Assembly (NCBI GenBank): GCA_964608495.1
Contig: CAZSOQ010000182.1
Coordinates: 1 to 10,928 of the forward strand
Length of the DNA stretch: 10,928 nt
Direction of reading: 5' to 3'
From: JAKORR01 sp964608495
GTDB taxonomy: Bacteria; Armatimonadota; Zipacnadia; Zipacnadales; FEN-943
The notes below the pieces were generated by a model that saw only the letters and a program-made list of their open reading frames with translations, ran no database searches and was not told the origin of the DNA. Position numbers and translations under genes: made by a program. Shown here piece after piece: positions 1-6,486 of this stretch; position 1 is the stretch's first letter; each line of letters begins with the position of its first letter.

Positions 1-1022
1 GGGGCGAGGCAGTGCAGGGCGTGCCGGGGCTGGTATGGCGGGAGGACGGCCGGGTGCGGGCCAATCCCCGGCGCGACACGGACCTGGCCCGCTGGCCGCT
101 GGCGGCGCGGGGCTTCGTGGACAACCCGCGGTACTGGCGGGAGGGTGGCCAGGCCGGTTTCGAGACCAAGCGCGGCTGCGATGCGGTGTGCATCTACTGC
201 GCCGACCCGGTGGCGAAGGGCCGCCGGCTGCGGCTGCGGGCACCGGGGGATGTGGCCGCGGAGATCGCGGCGCTGGCCGTGCAGGGCGTGGTGCACCTGC
301 ACACCTGCGACGCTGAGTTCAACCGCCCGCGCGAGCACGCGGTGGCGGTGTGCGAGGCGATCGAGGAGCGGGGGCTTGGGGAGCGCGTGCAGTGGTGGGC
401 CTACTGCCAGCCCGCGGGGTTCGACGACGAGCTTGCCTCGGCGATGAGGCGCGCCGGGTGTGTGGGGATAGACTTCGGTGCCGACCACGGGTGCGACGAG
501 CATCTCGCGCGGCTGGGGCGCGACCACACGGCCGAGGACCTCGAGCGGGCGGCCCAGCTCTGCCATCGCGAGGGCTTCGCCTTCATGTTCGACCTACTGC
601 TGGGGGCGCCGGGTGAGACCCCGGAGACGATACGGCGGACCATCGAGCTGTGCCGGTGGCTGAGCCCGTCGCGGGTCGGCATCTCGGCGGGGGTGCGGCT
701 GTACCCGGGCACGTCTCTGGCGGCGCGGGTGGCGCGGGCACCCTTGCGCGAGCAGCCGGGCGTGGTGGGGGAGGTCGAGGGCAATGACGACCTGGCGCGC
801 CCGGTCTTCTACGTGGCGCCCGAGGTGGGGCCCGAGATCGCGGCCCGGATCGGGGAGCTGGTGGGGGGCGACCGTCGGTTCCTGTGCCCTGACCCCGCGG
901 CGGACCTGACGGACTACAATTACCGCGAGAACCCCAGGCTGGTGGGGGCGATACGACAGGGGCACCGCGGCGCCTACTGGGACATCCTGCGACGGATCGA
1001 GGACGGCCTGCCGCCGGCCTGA
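1..1022 (+). CDS. Radical SAM protein, probable C-terminal part of a B12-binding radical SAM enzyme (5' end outside window)
   Basis: The reading frame is open to the left edge: codons 3-11 read G-E-A before the first GTG at 12. The true start is therefore outside, and 12 is only an internal valine. Counting that codon as residue 1, a radical SAM cluster motif C-x3-C-x2-C lies at C56, C60 and C63 (177-200) and would bind a [4Fe-4S] cluster and SAM. The preceding residues, G-V-P-G-L-V-W-R (3-10), match the linker that normally joins an N-terminal cobalamin-binding domain to the radical SAM core in the B12-binding (BchE/methyltransferase-like) group. A G-A-P-G-E-T motif at 198-203 is typical of the core barrel in that group. 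The B12 domain itself is not in the window, so that part is inferred from the linker. The substrate cannot be told. It sits 48 bases before the oxidoreductase on the same strand and may be co-transcribed. It is not a convincing glycyl-radical activase, because it lacks the small size and layout of that family. Confidence 0.85.
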   Translation, partial: GEAVQGVPGLVWREDGRVRANPRRDTDLARWPLAARGFVDNPRYWREGGQAGFETKRGCDAVCIYCADPVAKGRRLRLRAPGDVAAEIAALAVQGVVHLHTCDAEFNRPREHAVAVCEAIEERGLGERVQWWAYCQPAGFDDELASAMRRAGCVGIDFGADHGCDEHLARLGRDHTAEDLERAAQLCHREGFAFMFDLLLGAPGETPETIRRTIELCRWLSPSRVGISAGVRLYPGTSLAARVARAPLREQPGVVGEVEGNDDLARPVFYVAPEVGPEIAARIGELVGGDRRFLCPDPAADLTDYNYRENPRLVGAIRQGHRGAYWDILRRIEDGLPPA

Positions 1023-1058
1023 GGCGTGAGGCACGCGCGGGCGCGACGGGCCGCCCCT

Positions 1059-1064
1059 GGGAGG
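1059..1064 (+). promoter_or_regulatory. Ribosome binding site deciding the start of the oxidoreductase
   Basis: GGGAGG ends 6 bases before the ATG at 1071. This favours 1071 over the in-frame upstream codon at 1026. The 15 residues encoded between them are rich in Arg and Ala and precede the usual N-terminus of the family. Confidence 0.7.
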
Positions 1065-1070
1065 CAGACG

Positions 1071-2033
1071 ATGAGCAAGCTCAGGATCGGTCACATCGGC
1101 GCCGGGGGATTCGCCACGACCTTCATCTTCCCCCAGCTCTGGGCGCACGCCGTCGAGCCCGTGGCCGTGTGCGATGTGGTCGAGGAGCGTGCCGCCACGG
1201 CCCAGCGGCGCTTCGGCTTCGCCAGCGCCTACACGGACTTCCGCCGGATGTGCGACCGCGAGGCGCTGGACGCCGTACTGGTGACTGTGGGCGGGCAGGG
1301 CCACTACGAGATCGGCCGCGAGCTCCTGCAGCGCCGCGTGCCTCTGTACCTGCAGAAGCCGCCCGCCGCCACGGCCGACCAGACGCGTGAGCTGGCCGAG
1401 CTGGCCGCGCGCCACGGGACCCTGTGCCACGTGGGCTTCAACCTGCGCTACTCGATGGGGCTACGGCGCGCCCGCAAGATCATCGCCGGCGAGGAGTTCG
1501 GGCGTCTCAGCTTGCTGGTCTACAGGTACGGGCTCGTTTCGGGCAGGACCTGGCGCGACGCGGTGCTGGAGCAGCACTGTCACGCCTTCGACAGCGTGCT
1601 CTACCTGGGCGGACCGGTGGCGGGAGTCGAGGTGCGGCTCGGCCTGGCGGACGCGGCGCGGTCCTACGCGGTGATCGTCAGCTTCGCTGGCGGGGCGGTG
1701 GGCACCATCAACTTCGCGTCGGGCCAGACGCCGGACAAGGAGTTCCTCTACTTCGAGGCCACGGGCGAGGGGAGCCACTTCCTGACCTGCCACGACGGCG
1801 ATCTGGTGTACCGGCGCGGGCCCGCGGGCGAAGCGGACGAGCACTACCGGGCCGGCTACTACGGCGCGATGCCCAGCCTGCGCTGGTTCGGGTACCTCGG
1901 CGACCTGGCGAACTTCCTCGCCGCCGCGCGGGGCACTGAGGAGGATGAAGTGCCCATCGCCGACACCGTGGCCACCATGGCCTTGGCGGAGGACGTGTAC
2001 AATCAGCTCAGACAGGAGGGAGGTCCGGAATGA
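1071..2033 (+). CDS. Gfo/Idh/MocA family NAD(P)-dependent oxidoreductase
   Basis: A 320-residue cytoplasmic dehydrogenase of the Gfo/Idh/MocA family, which oxidises or reduces sugars, inositols and related polyols with NAD(P). The N-terminus is a Rossmann fold: K-L-R-I-G-H-I-G-A-G-G-F-A (3-15) contains the dinucleotide-binding glycine loop. The region equivalent to the family's E-K-P motif reads L-Q-K-P-P-A (94-99). The lysine (K96) is kept, but the usual Glu is Gln95. The following V-G-F-N-L-R-Y is typical. H171 and D174, in E-Q-H-C-H-A-F-D, match the family's conserved His-x-x-Asp in the substrate domain. Length is slightly short for the family (about 330-400). The start at 1071 is supported by the family N-terminus and by GGGAGG upstream. 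Its stop overlaps the start of the isomerase (ATGA, 2030-2033), so the two are probably translated together and may act in sequence on the same sugar. The substrate is unknown. Confidence 0.9.
   Translation: MSKLRIGHIGAGGFATTFIFPQLWAHAVEPVAVCDVVEERAATAQRRFGFASAYTDFRRMCDREALDAVLVTVGGQGHYEIGRELLQRRVPLYLQKPPAATADQTRELAELAARHGTLCHVGFNLRYSMGLRRARKIIAGEEFGRLSLLVYRYGLVSGRTWRDAVLEQHCHAFDSVLYLGGPVAGVEVRLGLADAARSYAVIVSFAGGAVGTINFASGQTPDKEFLYFEATGEGSHFLTCHDGDLVYRRGPAGEADEHYRAGYYGAMPSLRWFGYLGDLANFLAAARGTEEDEVPIADTVATMALAEDVYNQLRQEGGPE
2014..2023 (+). promoter_or_regulatory. Extended purine-rich ribosome binding site for the isomerase, inside the oxidoreductase gene
   Basis: AGGAGGGAGG ends 6 bases before the ATG at 2030. 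It lies within the last codons of the oxidoreductase, which overlaps the next gene as ATGA. This supports both the chosen start and translational coupling. Confidence 0.7.
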
Positions 2034-2902
2034 CCTTCGCTGCGAGCCTTCATGCCTTCACCGACTTCGGCAACGACGTGGTGCCCTTCCACGAGGGACT
2101 GCGCCAGGTTCGCGAGGCGGGGTACGAGGAGGTGATGCTGCTGAGCCTGCGCGATCGGCCGGGGCTCAGGCACGGCGACCGCCCCCAGTGCAGCCTGCTG
2201 GACTACTCGCAGGCCGACCCGACGGCCATCGCCGAGGCGCTCGAGGAGGCGGGCCTGCGGCTGGCGGTGATGTTCGGTGCCGGCCCGGACCTGAGCACCG
2301 ACGACGCGGCGGCGGGCGCGATCGAGTGGCTCACCCGGCTGGCGGACGTGGCCGTGGCCCTGGGATGCCGGTTCTTCGGCCACGGGGTGGGCGTGGCGCC
2401 CGAGCCGGGGATGCCCACCGAGGCCAAGGCCGATCAGATCCGGCGGCTGGCGCGGGTCATGGACGGCCTGGGCGAGCAGTACGCGGGGGCGCTGTACTTC
2501 TCCGGCGACGTTCACTGGCACGGCATCGTCGAGACCGTGGCGGACTGCGAGCTCCTCATCAGTGAGCTTGAGACGCCCAACACCGGCCCGCTGCTCAACA
2601 TCGGCCACATGACGACGCTCGAGCAGGAAGGCTGGACGCTGCTGGAGCGATACCCGGAGCGCATACGCTTCATCGCCTGGAAGGACCACTCGCTCGCCCC
2701 GGACCGCCCGCATCCGGTCACCAGCGTCGAGCTGGGCACGGCGGACTCGCCCTTCGACCGGTACATCCCGCCGGCGAAGGCGCAGGCCGGCATCGAGCGC
2801 GTGAACACCATCGCCATCGAGACGACCCCGCTCGCCGAGAAGCCGGCGGCGATGGCGCGAAGCCTCGACTACCTCACGCGCCTGTGGGCCGGCGTCGCGT
2901 GA
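2030..2902 (+). CDS. Sugar phosphate isomerase/epimerase family protein (xylose-isomerase-like TIM barrel)
   Basis: A 290-residue protein with the look of the AP-endonuclease-2/xylose-isomerase-like TIM-barrel family, whose members isomerise or epimerise keto-sugars with a divalent metal. The signs are an F-H-E-G-L-R-Q-V-R-E-A-G-Y-E-E-V helix-strand near residue 20-35, alternating helices and strands throughout, N-I-G-H at 190-193, W-K-D-H at 217-220 and a C-terminal A-I-E-T at 262-265. In well-studied members the metal is held by Glu, Asp (D-x-x-H), His (H-x-K-D) and Glu. Here the Asp position appears to be Asn190 and the His position before K-D appears to be Ala216, while H193 and E264 are kept. 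The metal site may therefore be altered, though this rests on alignment by eye. No signal peptide is visible. The ATG overlaps the oxidoreductase stop. These two families are commonly paired in Planctomycetota and similar genomes. The substrate is unknown. Confidence 0.8.
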   Translation: MTFAASLHAFTDFGNDVVPFHEGLRQVREAGYEEVMLLSLRDRPGLRHGDRPQCSLLDYSQADPTAIAEALEEAGLRLAVMFGAGPDLSTDDAAAGAIEWLTRLADVAVALGCRFFGHGVGVAPEPGMPTEAKADQIRRLARVMDGLGEQYAGALYFSGDVHWHGIVETVADCELLISELETPNTGPLLNIGHMTTLEQEGWTLLERYPERIRFIAWKDHSLAPDRPHPVTSVELGTADSPFDRYIPPAKAQAGIERVNTIAIETTPLAEKPAAMARSLDYLTRLWAGVA

Positions 2903-2929
2903 GAGGCGTGCCACCCGCGACGCGCCGGC
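2888..2929. terminator. Candidate bidirectional terminator hairpin between convergent operons
   Basis: The arm GCCGGCGTCGCG (2888-2899) pairs with CGCGACGCGCCGGC (2916-2929) as two 6-bp helices separated by a 2-base bulge (GC at 2922-2923), with a 16-base loop (2900-2915). The plus-strand isomerase stop codon opens the loop, and the stop of the minus-strand glycosidase begins just outside (2930-2932). The placement fits transcription ending from both sides. There is no T-run on either strand, so a classical intrinsic terminator is not shown. In GC-rich DNA some pairing arises by chance. Confidence 0.45.
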
Positions 2930-5900
2930 TCAGTCCAGCCTGATGGCGGCCCGCGGGATGTGCGACCAGCCGGGCGCGGCCTCGCGCGGCAGCCGCCGGG
3001 CGTCCCATTCCACCGACCGGCCCTCGCAGACCAGGCGGTACCGCCCCGCGGCCGGCAGCACGAGCCAGGCCGTGCCGGCGGGGTCGGTGATCGCTCCGAC
3101 GGGCGACACAGGCTGGTCCTCGACGGGGAAGGCGATCACCGCGACCCCGGCCCTCGGGCCGCCGCCCTCCGTCACGCTGACGATCGCCTCCGGCGGTGTC
3201 TCGGCGGCCAGGGCGGGCATCGGCTCCCAGCAGTCCCGAATCGTCTCCGCCACGGGCGTGGGCGTCGCCTCGGGCCGCGCCGGGTCGAACCAGTTGATCA
3301 GCGACAGGTGCCCCAGCCCGGTGGTGAGCTGCTCGCACTTGATCCCCGGGCCCGACAGGCTGGGCCACTGGATGGGCACGTTGGCCGCCATGCGCGCCTG
3401 GCCCTTGGCCCACCCCGACTCCGTGACCGGCGCCTTCTCCAGATCGCCCAGCAGATCCCCCCAGGGCCCCATCCACTCGGCCCGCGCGGTGCTCACCAGG
3501 CCCGCCATGTAGGGCAGGAAGTACAGCGACCCCGCGATGTCCTGCTCCCGGTAGTGCCGCCACTTCCTCTCGATCCACCCCTGCAGCTCCCGCATGTTCT
3601 CCGCCGCGACCTGGCGGTTGTTCGTGCTCATCAGGAACAGCGGCGGGTAGTTCTGGAATTCCCCATCAATGCACGGCCGCCCGCCCCACTTCTCTCGCCA
3701 GCCCACGGCCTTGTCGTCGCCCGGGTAGTGCAGGTTGACGATCTCCAGCCGCGGGTTCTGGGTCGCATGGTGCCCGTTCTCGCTGCCGTGATAGGTCACC
3801 GGCCGCGTCGGGTCCACCTGCCTGACCACGTCCCCGAAGTCCAGGAACCGGTCCAGCATCCCCGGCGGGCGGCTGGCCGCGCAGAAGGTCTCGTTCTCGA
3901 TGGACCACAGCACGACGCTCGGGTGGTTGAAGTGCTTGCGCACCCACCGCCGGTAGTGGTCGTTGGCCTTGCTTACCCACACGGGGTCGTCCCAGTCCGA
4001 GTACCCCAGCAAGTCCGGGATGCCATAGGCGCCCCAGTAGGGCCCCTCCGGCTCGTTGAGCATCCCCAGCTCGTCGGTGACATCGAAGAACTCGTCGGTG
4101 ATGTCGCCGTGTCGGTGCCAGCGCTCGATGTTGACGTTCATCGAGCGTTCAAGCCCGAAGAACCTCGTGGCCCACCACCGGTTGCCGTGGGGAATCTTCG
4201 ATTCCTGCAGGTACCACGTCCCGCCTCCCTGGAGGGTCAGGCGCTTGCCGTTGAGCCGGAAGTGGCCGTCCTCGATCCAGAACTCCCGGAAGCCGAAGCG
4301 GTCGTAGCGCGTGTCCAGCGCCGGGCGCCCCGCTTCGCCCCTGCCGTCCGCGACCCATAGGCGCGTGCGCAGCGTGTACAGATTCCCCGGGTCGCCGTAC
4401 TCCCCGCCGATGCCCCACAGGTCCGGGTTCGGCCACGGCACGGTCGTCTCGATCGGCGGCGCGTCGGGCGTCACGCCGGCCCGGCGCTCGGGCAGGCTGA
4501 GCACGACCTCGCCGTCCCGCAGCACCTCCTGGCGCACGGTCACTTCGAGAGGACGGTCGGCGGGCCACGGCCGCCCCTGCTGGCGGGCCAGCTCGGTGCG
4601 CACCGTGAGCTCGCGTCGCCGCACCGACGGGATCACGAGCACCCGGTCTGTCCAGACCTCGGGCCGCGAGAGCAGCGAGACGTCCTGCCATATGCCGCCG
4701 AAGCGGGCGCCCCACAGGTCCGAGATGACATAGTGGTTGGGGCCCGAGGAGCACCCCGTGGGCTCGCCCGTCCGCTCGGACTTCTCCAGCGCCGTGTAGC
4801 TCGTGTCGTGCACGAAGCACAGCAGCTCGGCCGGCTCCCCGGCCTTGACCTGGCGCGTGATGTCGAACTCGAAGTCATCGAAGCCACCGATGTGCCGGCC
4901 CACGAACTCCCCGTTCACGTAGGCCTCGCACAGGTGGAAGACCGCATCGAAGTGCAGGAAGACAGCCGCGCCGGCCATGTCCTCGGGCACGGTGAAGCGC
5001 GTCCGGTACCACGCCCCGGCCTGTCCCGCGGGCCAGCGCCGGGCCAGCGCCATGAAGCGCCCCAGGGTCTCGTGCCACGGCCCGTGCGGCACGCGCATCG
5101 GGAACCAGCCCCCCTGCGGCGGCTCGGCCGGCGACCCCTCGGTGCTCATCTCCCACACGCCGTTGAGCAGCACCGCCAGGCGCGGCCTGGGCGCCAGGGC
5201 CGGGTCGCCCAGCGCGGCCGGCGCCGCCTGCTCCCTGCTCGCCTTCGCCACAGCCGCGTCGGCCCGATCCAGGAACTGCTGGGCCCGCCAGCAGTAGGTC
5301 GCGGTGCGTCGCAGGCTCTGCAGGGACTCGGCGGACGCCGCGGCCGGCGCCGCCTCCAGGTAGGTGTGGGCCACGTCCTGCGCGTAAGCGACCTCGCGGC
5401 CCCAGTAGTCCCCCGGGCGCTCGATCCGTGACTTGCGCTCTCGCTCGGCCAGGGCCGACACGACCGACGCCAGGTCCCGCGCCAGGGCCTGCCGCGTGTT
5501 CTCCTCGGCGGCGGCCAGCTCGCGCGCCAGGGCGTCGGCGCGCTCGCGCAGCCCGGTCACGTCGGGCGTCTCACCTTGCCTGACCGCCTCCCCGGCCCGC
5601 TCCATGTCGGCCCGGAGCTGCTGGCCCTGCACTTCCGCCTCGCTCCAGGCCCGGCGCGCCCGATCGCAGGCCTCCCTGGTTGCGGGGAAGACCTCCGCGA
5701 TCCTGTCCACCAGCAGCTTGCCGTCGTCCAGGCCCTGCTGCAGAGCCGTCACGGCGCCCAGCGACAGGGTCAACTGATGCGCCTCGTCGGACACGAGGAG
5801 GCCCAGGGACACGAAGGCGTAATCCTCGAGGCACCCGAGGGCCAGCTTCTGCCCCGCGCGAGTGGTGAGCTTGCCCGTGGACCGAACCCAGCCCATGTCG

Positions 5901-6385
5901 TGGCCCCAGCTATCCTTGCTCTGGTAGACGCGCACCGCGCCCACCTCGCGCACCGGCTCGAGCGTGACCTTCTCCCCCTCAAGCTCGGCGACGTAGGTCA
6001 TCTCCGGGTGCACATACTCGTAGCCCTGCTGATGGCCCGTCCGCACGAGGAAGTACAGGTAGAAGGAGCCCGCGTGTCCGTCGCCTAGGGTCCAGACGAG
6101 GCGGCTCCCGACGGGCACGTTGGCGGACCGGTAGCCGCCGTGCGTCGCCTCAGCCTCCTCGGCGGAGGAGACGCCGGCGGGCCGCTCTTGGCCGTCGGCG
6201 GATACGAGCGTGGCCTGCTCGGGCAGCAGGGGCAGGCCGAGGAGCTGGGCGGGCTTGCCTATCTTGCCGCGATCGAAGGGCACCAGCTCTTGGGCAAGCG
6301 CGAGGAAGCTGACGGCGAGGATGGCGAAGCAGAGGACGACCCCGCGGACGGAGACGGCGAAGGCCAGTGCGCAGAGGCAACGCAT
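2930..6385 (-). CDS. Secreted glycoside hydrolase family 2-type protein with N-terminal beta and helical extension
   Basis: A 1151-residue exported glycosidase-like protein. Residues 1-31 form a Sec signal peptide (hydrophobic stretch ending A-L-A before Gln32). Residues 32-215 look beta-rich and unrecognised. Residues 230-375 are Glu/Arg/Ala-rich, predicted helical or coiled coil. From about 405 the GH2 layout follows: a jelly-roll sugar-binding domain (405-577, with Y-V-N-G-E-F-V-G and G-G-I-W-Q-D-V-S-L), an immunoglobulin-like sandwich (580-690) and a TIM barrel (700-1010). The catalytic acid/base is Glu832 in S-I-E-N-E, and the nucleophile is probably Glu909 in C-I-D-G-E-F. Residues 1065-1110 resemble a small carboxypeptidase-regulatory-like beta domain. 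Both catalytic glutamates are present, so it is likely active, removing beta-linked sugars such as galactose, glucuronate or mannose; the sugar cannot be told. ATG 6385 is chosen for its signal peptide and the strong GGGAGGTG site; the frame stays open far upstream only because of high GC. It is the last gene of the minus-strand string. Confidence 0.88.
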   Translation of the reverse strand: MRCLCALAFAVSVRGVVLCFAILAVSFLALAQELVPFDRGKIGKPAQLLGLPLLPEQATLVSADGQERPAGVSSAEEAEATHGGYRSANVPVGSRLVWTLGDGHAGSFYLYFLVRTGHQQGYEYVHPEMTYVAELEGEKVTLEPVREVGAVRVYQSKDSWGHDMGWVRSTGKLTTRAGQKLALGCLEDYAFVSLGLLVSDEAHQLTLSLGAVTALQQGLDDGKLLVDRIAEVFPATREACDRARRAWSEAEVQGQQLRADMERAGEAVRQGETPDVTGLRERADALARELAAAEENTRQALARDLASVVSALAERERKSRIERPGDYWGREVAYAQDVAHTYLEAAPAAASAESLQSLRRTATYCWRAQQFLDRADAAVAKASREQAAPAALGDPALAPRPRLAVLLNGVWEMSTEGSPAEPPQGGWFPMRVPHGPWHETLGRFMALARRWPAGQAGAWYRTRFTVPEDMAGAAVFLHFDAVFHLCEAYVNGEFVGRHIGGFDDFEFDITRQVKAGEPAELLCFVHDTSYTALEKSERTGEPTGCSSGPNHYVISDLWGARFGGIWQDVSLLSRPEVWTDRVLVIPSVRRRELTVRTELARQQGRPWPADRPLEVTVRQEVLRDGEVVLSLPERRAGVTPDAPPIETTVPWPNPDLWGIGGEYGDPGNLYTLRTRLWVADGRGEAGRPALDTRYDRFGFREFWIEDGHFRLNGKRLTLQGGGTWYLQESKIPHGNRWWATRFFGLERSMNVNIERWHRHGDITDEFFDVTDELGMLNEPEGPYWGAYGIPDLLGYSDWDDPVWVSKANDHYRRWVRKHFNHPSVVLWSIENETFCAASRPPGMLDRFLDFGDVVRQVDPTRPVTYHGSENGHHATQNPRLEIVNLHYPGDDKAVGWREKWGGRPCIDGEFQNYPPLFLMSTNNRQVAAENMRELQGWIERKWRHYREQDIAGSLYFLPYMAGLVSTARAEWMGPWGDLLGDLEKAPVTESGWAKGQARMAANVPIQWPSLSGPGIKCEQLTTGLGHLSLINWFDPARPEATPTPVAETIRDCWEPMPALAAETPPEAIVSVTEGGGPRAGVAVIAFPVEDQPVSPVGAITDPAGTAWLVLPAAGRYRLVCEGRSVEWDARRLPREAAPGWSHIPRAAIRLD

Positions 6386-6486
6386 CGGCGGCACCTCCCG
6401 GAAAGGGATGCACGACGGAGGCTTCGCCGGGGCACCGCGCGGACCTTTCGCTCCCCGTGCCGCCCCCCGCACTCCACGCCGCCTCG
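6386..6486. other. Intergenic spacer between the glycyl radical enzyme and the glycosidase
   Basis: A 101-base gap that holds the ribosome binding site of the glycosidase and a weak imperfect inverted repeat (GGCAC at 6431-6435 with GTGCC at 6457-6461, flanked by G- and C-runs). No -10/-35 promoter is convincing. The gap is longer than the 43 bases upstream of the glycyl radical enzyme, so a secondary promoter or an mRNA processing hairpin is possible but not shown. Confidence 0.3.
6392..6399 (-). promoter_or_regulatory. Ribosome binding site deciding the glycosidase start
   Basis: On the minus strand GGGAGGTG ends 6 bases before the ATG at 6385. The same frame is open for another 1146 bases upstream, through the glycyl radical enzyme gene. 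This site, with the signal peptide right after the ATG, fixes the true start. Confidence 0.75.

Noticed and set aside
1..1022. The radical SAM protein as the activase for the glycyl radical enzyme
   Set aside because: It has the C-x3-C-x2-C cluster, but its linker and core motifs fit the B12-binding radical SAM type. It extends beyond the window upstream and is in the opposite, convergent gene string.
1026..1070. Earlier start of the oxidoreductase at 1026
   Set aside because: The extra 15 residues are Arg/Ala-rich and precede the normal family N-terminus. The ATG at 1071 has a well-spaced GGGAGG.
594..1430. 278-residue minus-strand open frame across the radical SAM and oxidoreductase genes
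   Set aside because: It crosses two well-supported genes and their spacer, and has His/Arg/Pro/Gly-rich shadow composition.
2960..4360. 466-residue open frame on the plus strand opposite the GH2 gene
   Set aside because: Its composition mirrors the opposite strand, with no recognisable domain, and the GH2 catalytic barrel lies on the other strand.
6431..6461. Inverted repeat GGCAC/GTGCC between the glycyl radical enzyme and GH2 genes as a terminator
   Set aside because: There are only 5 clean pairs, the flanking G and C runs are out of register, and there is no T-run. It is expected by chance at this GC content.
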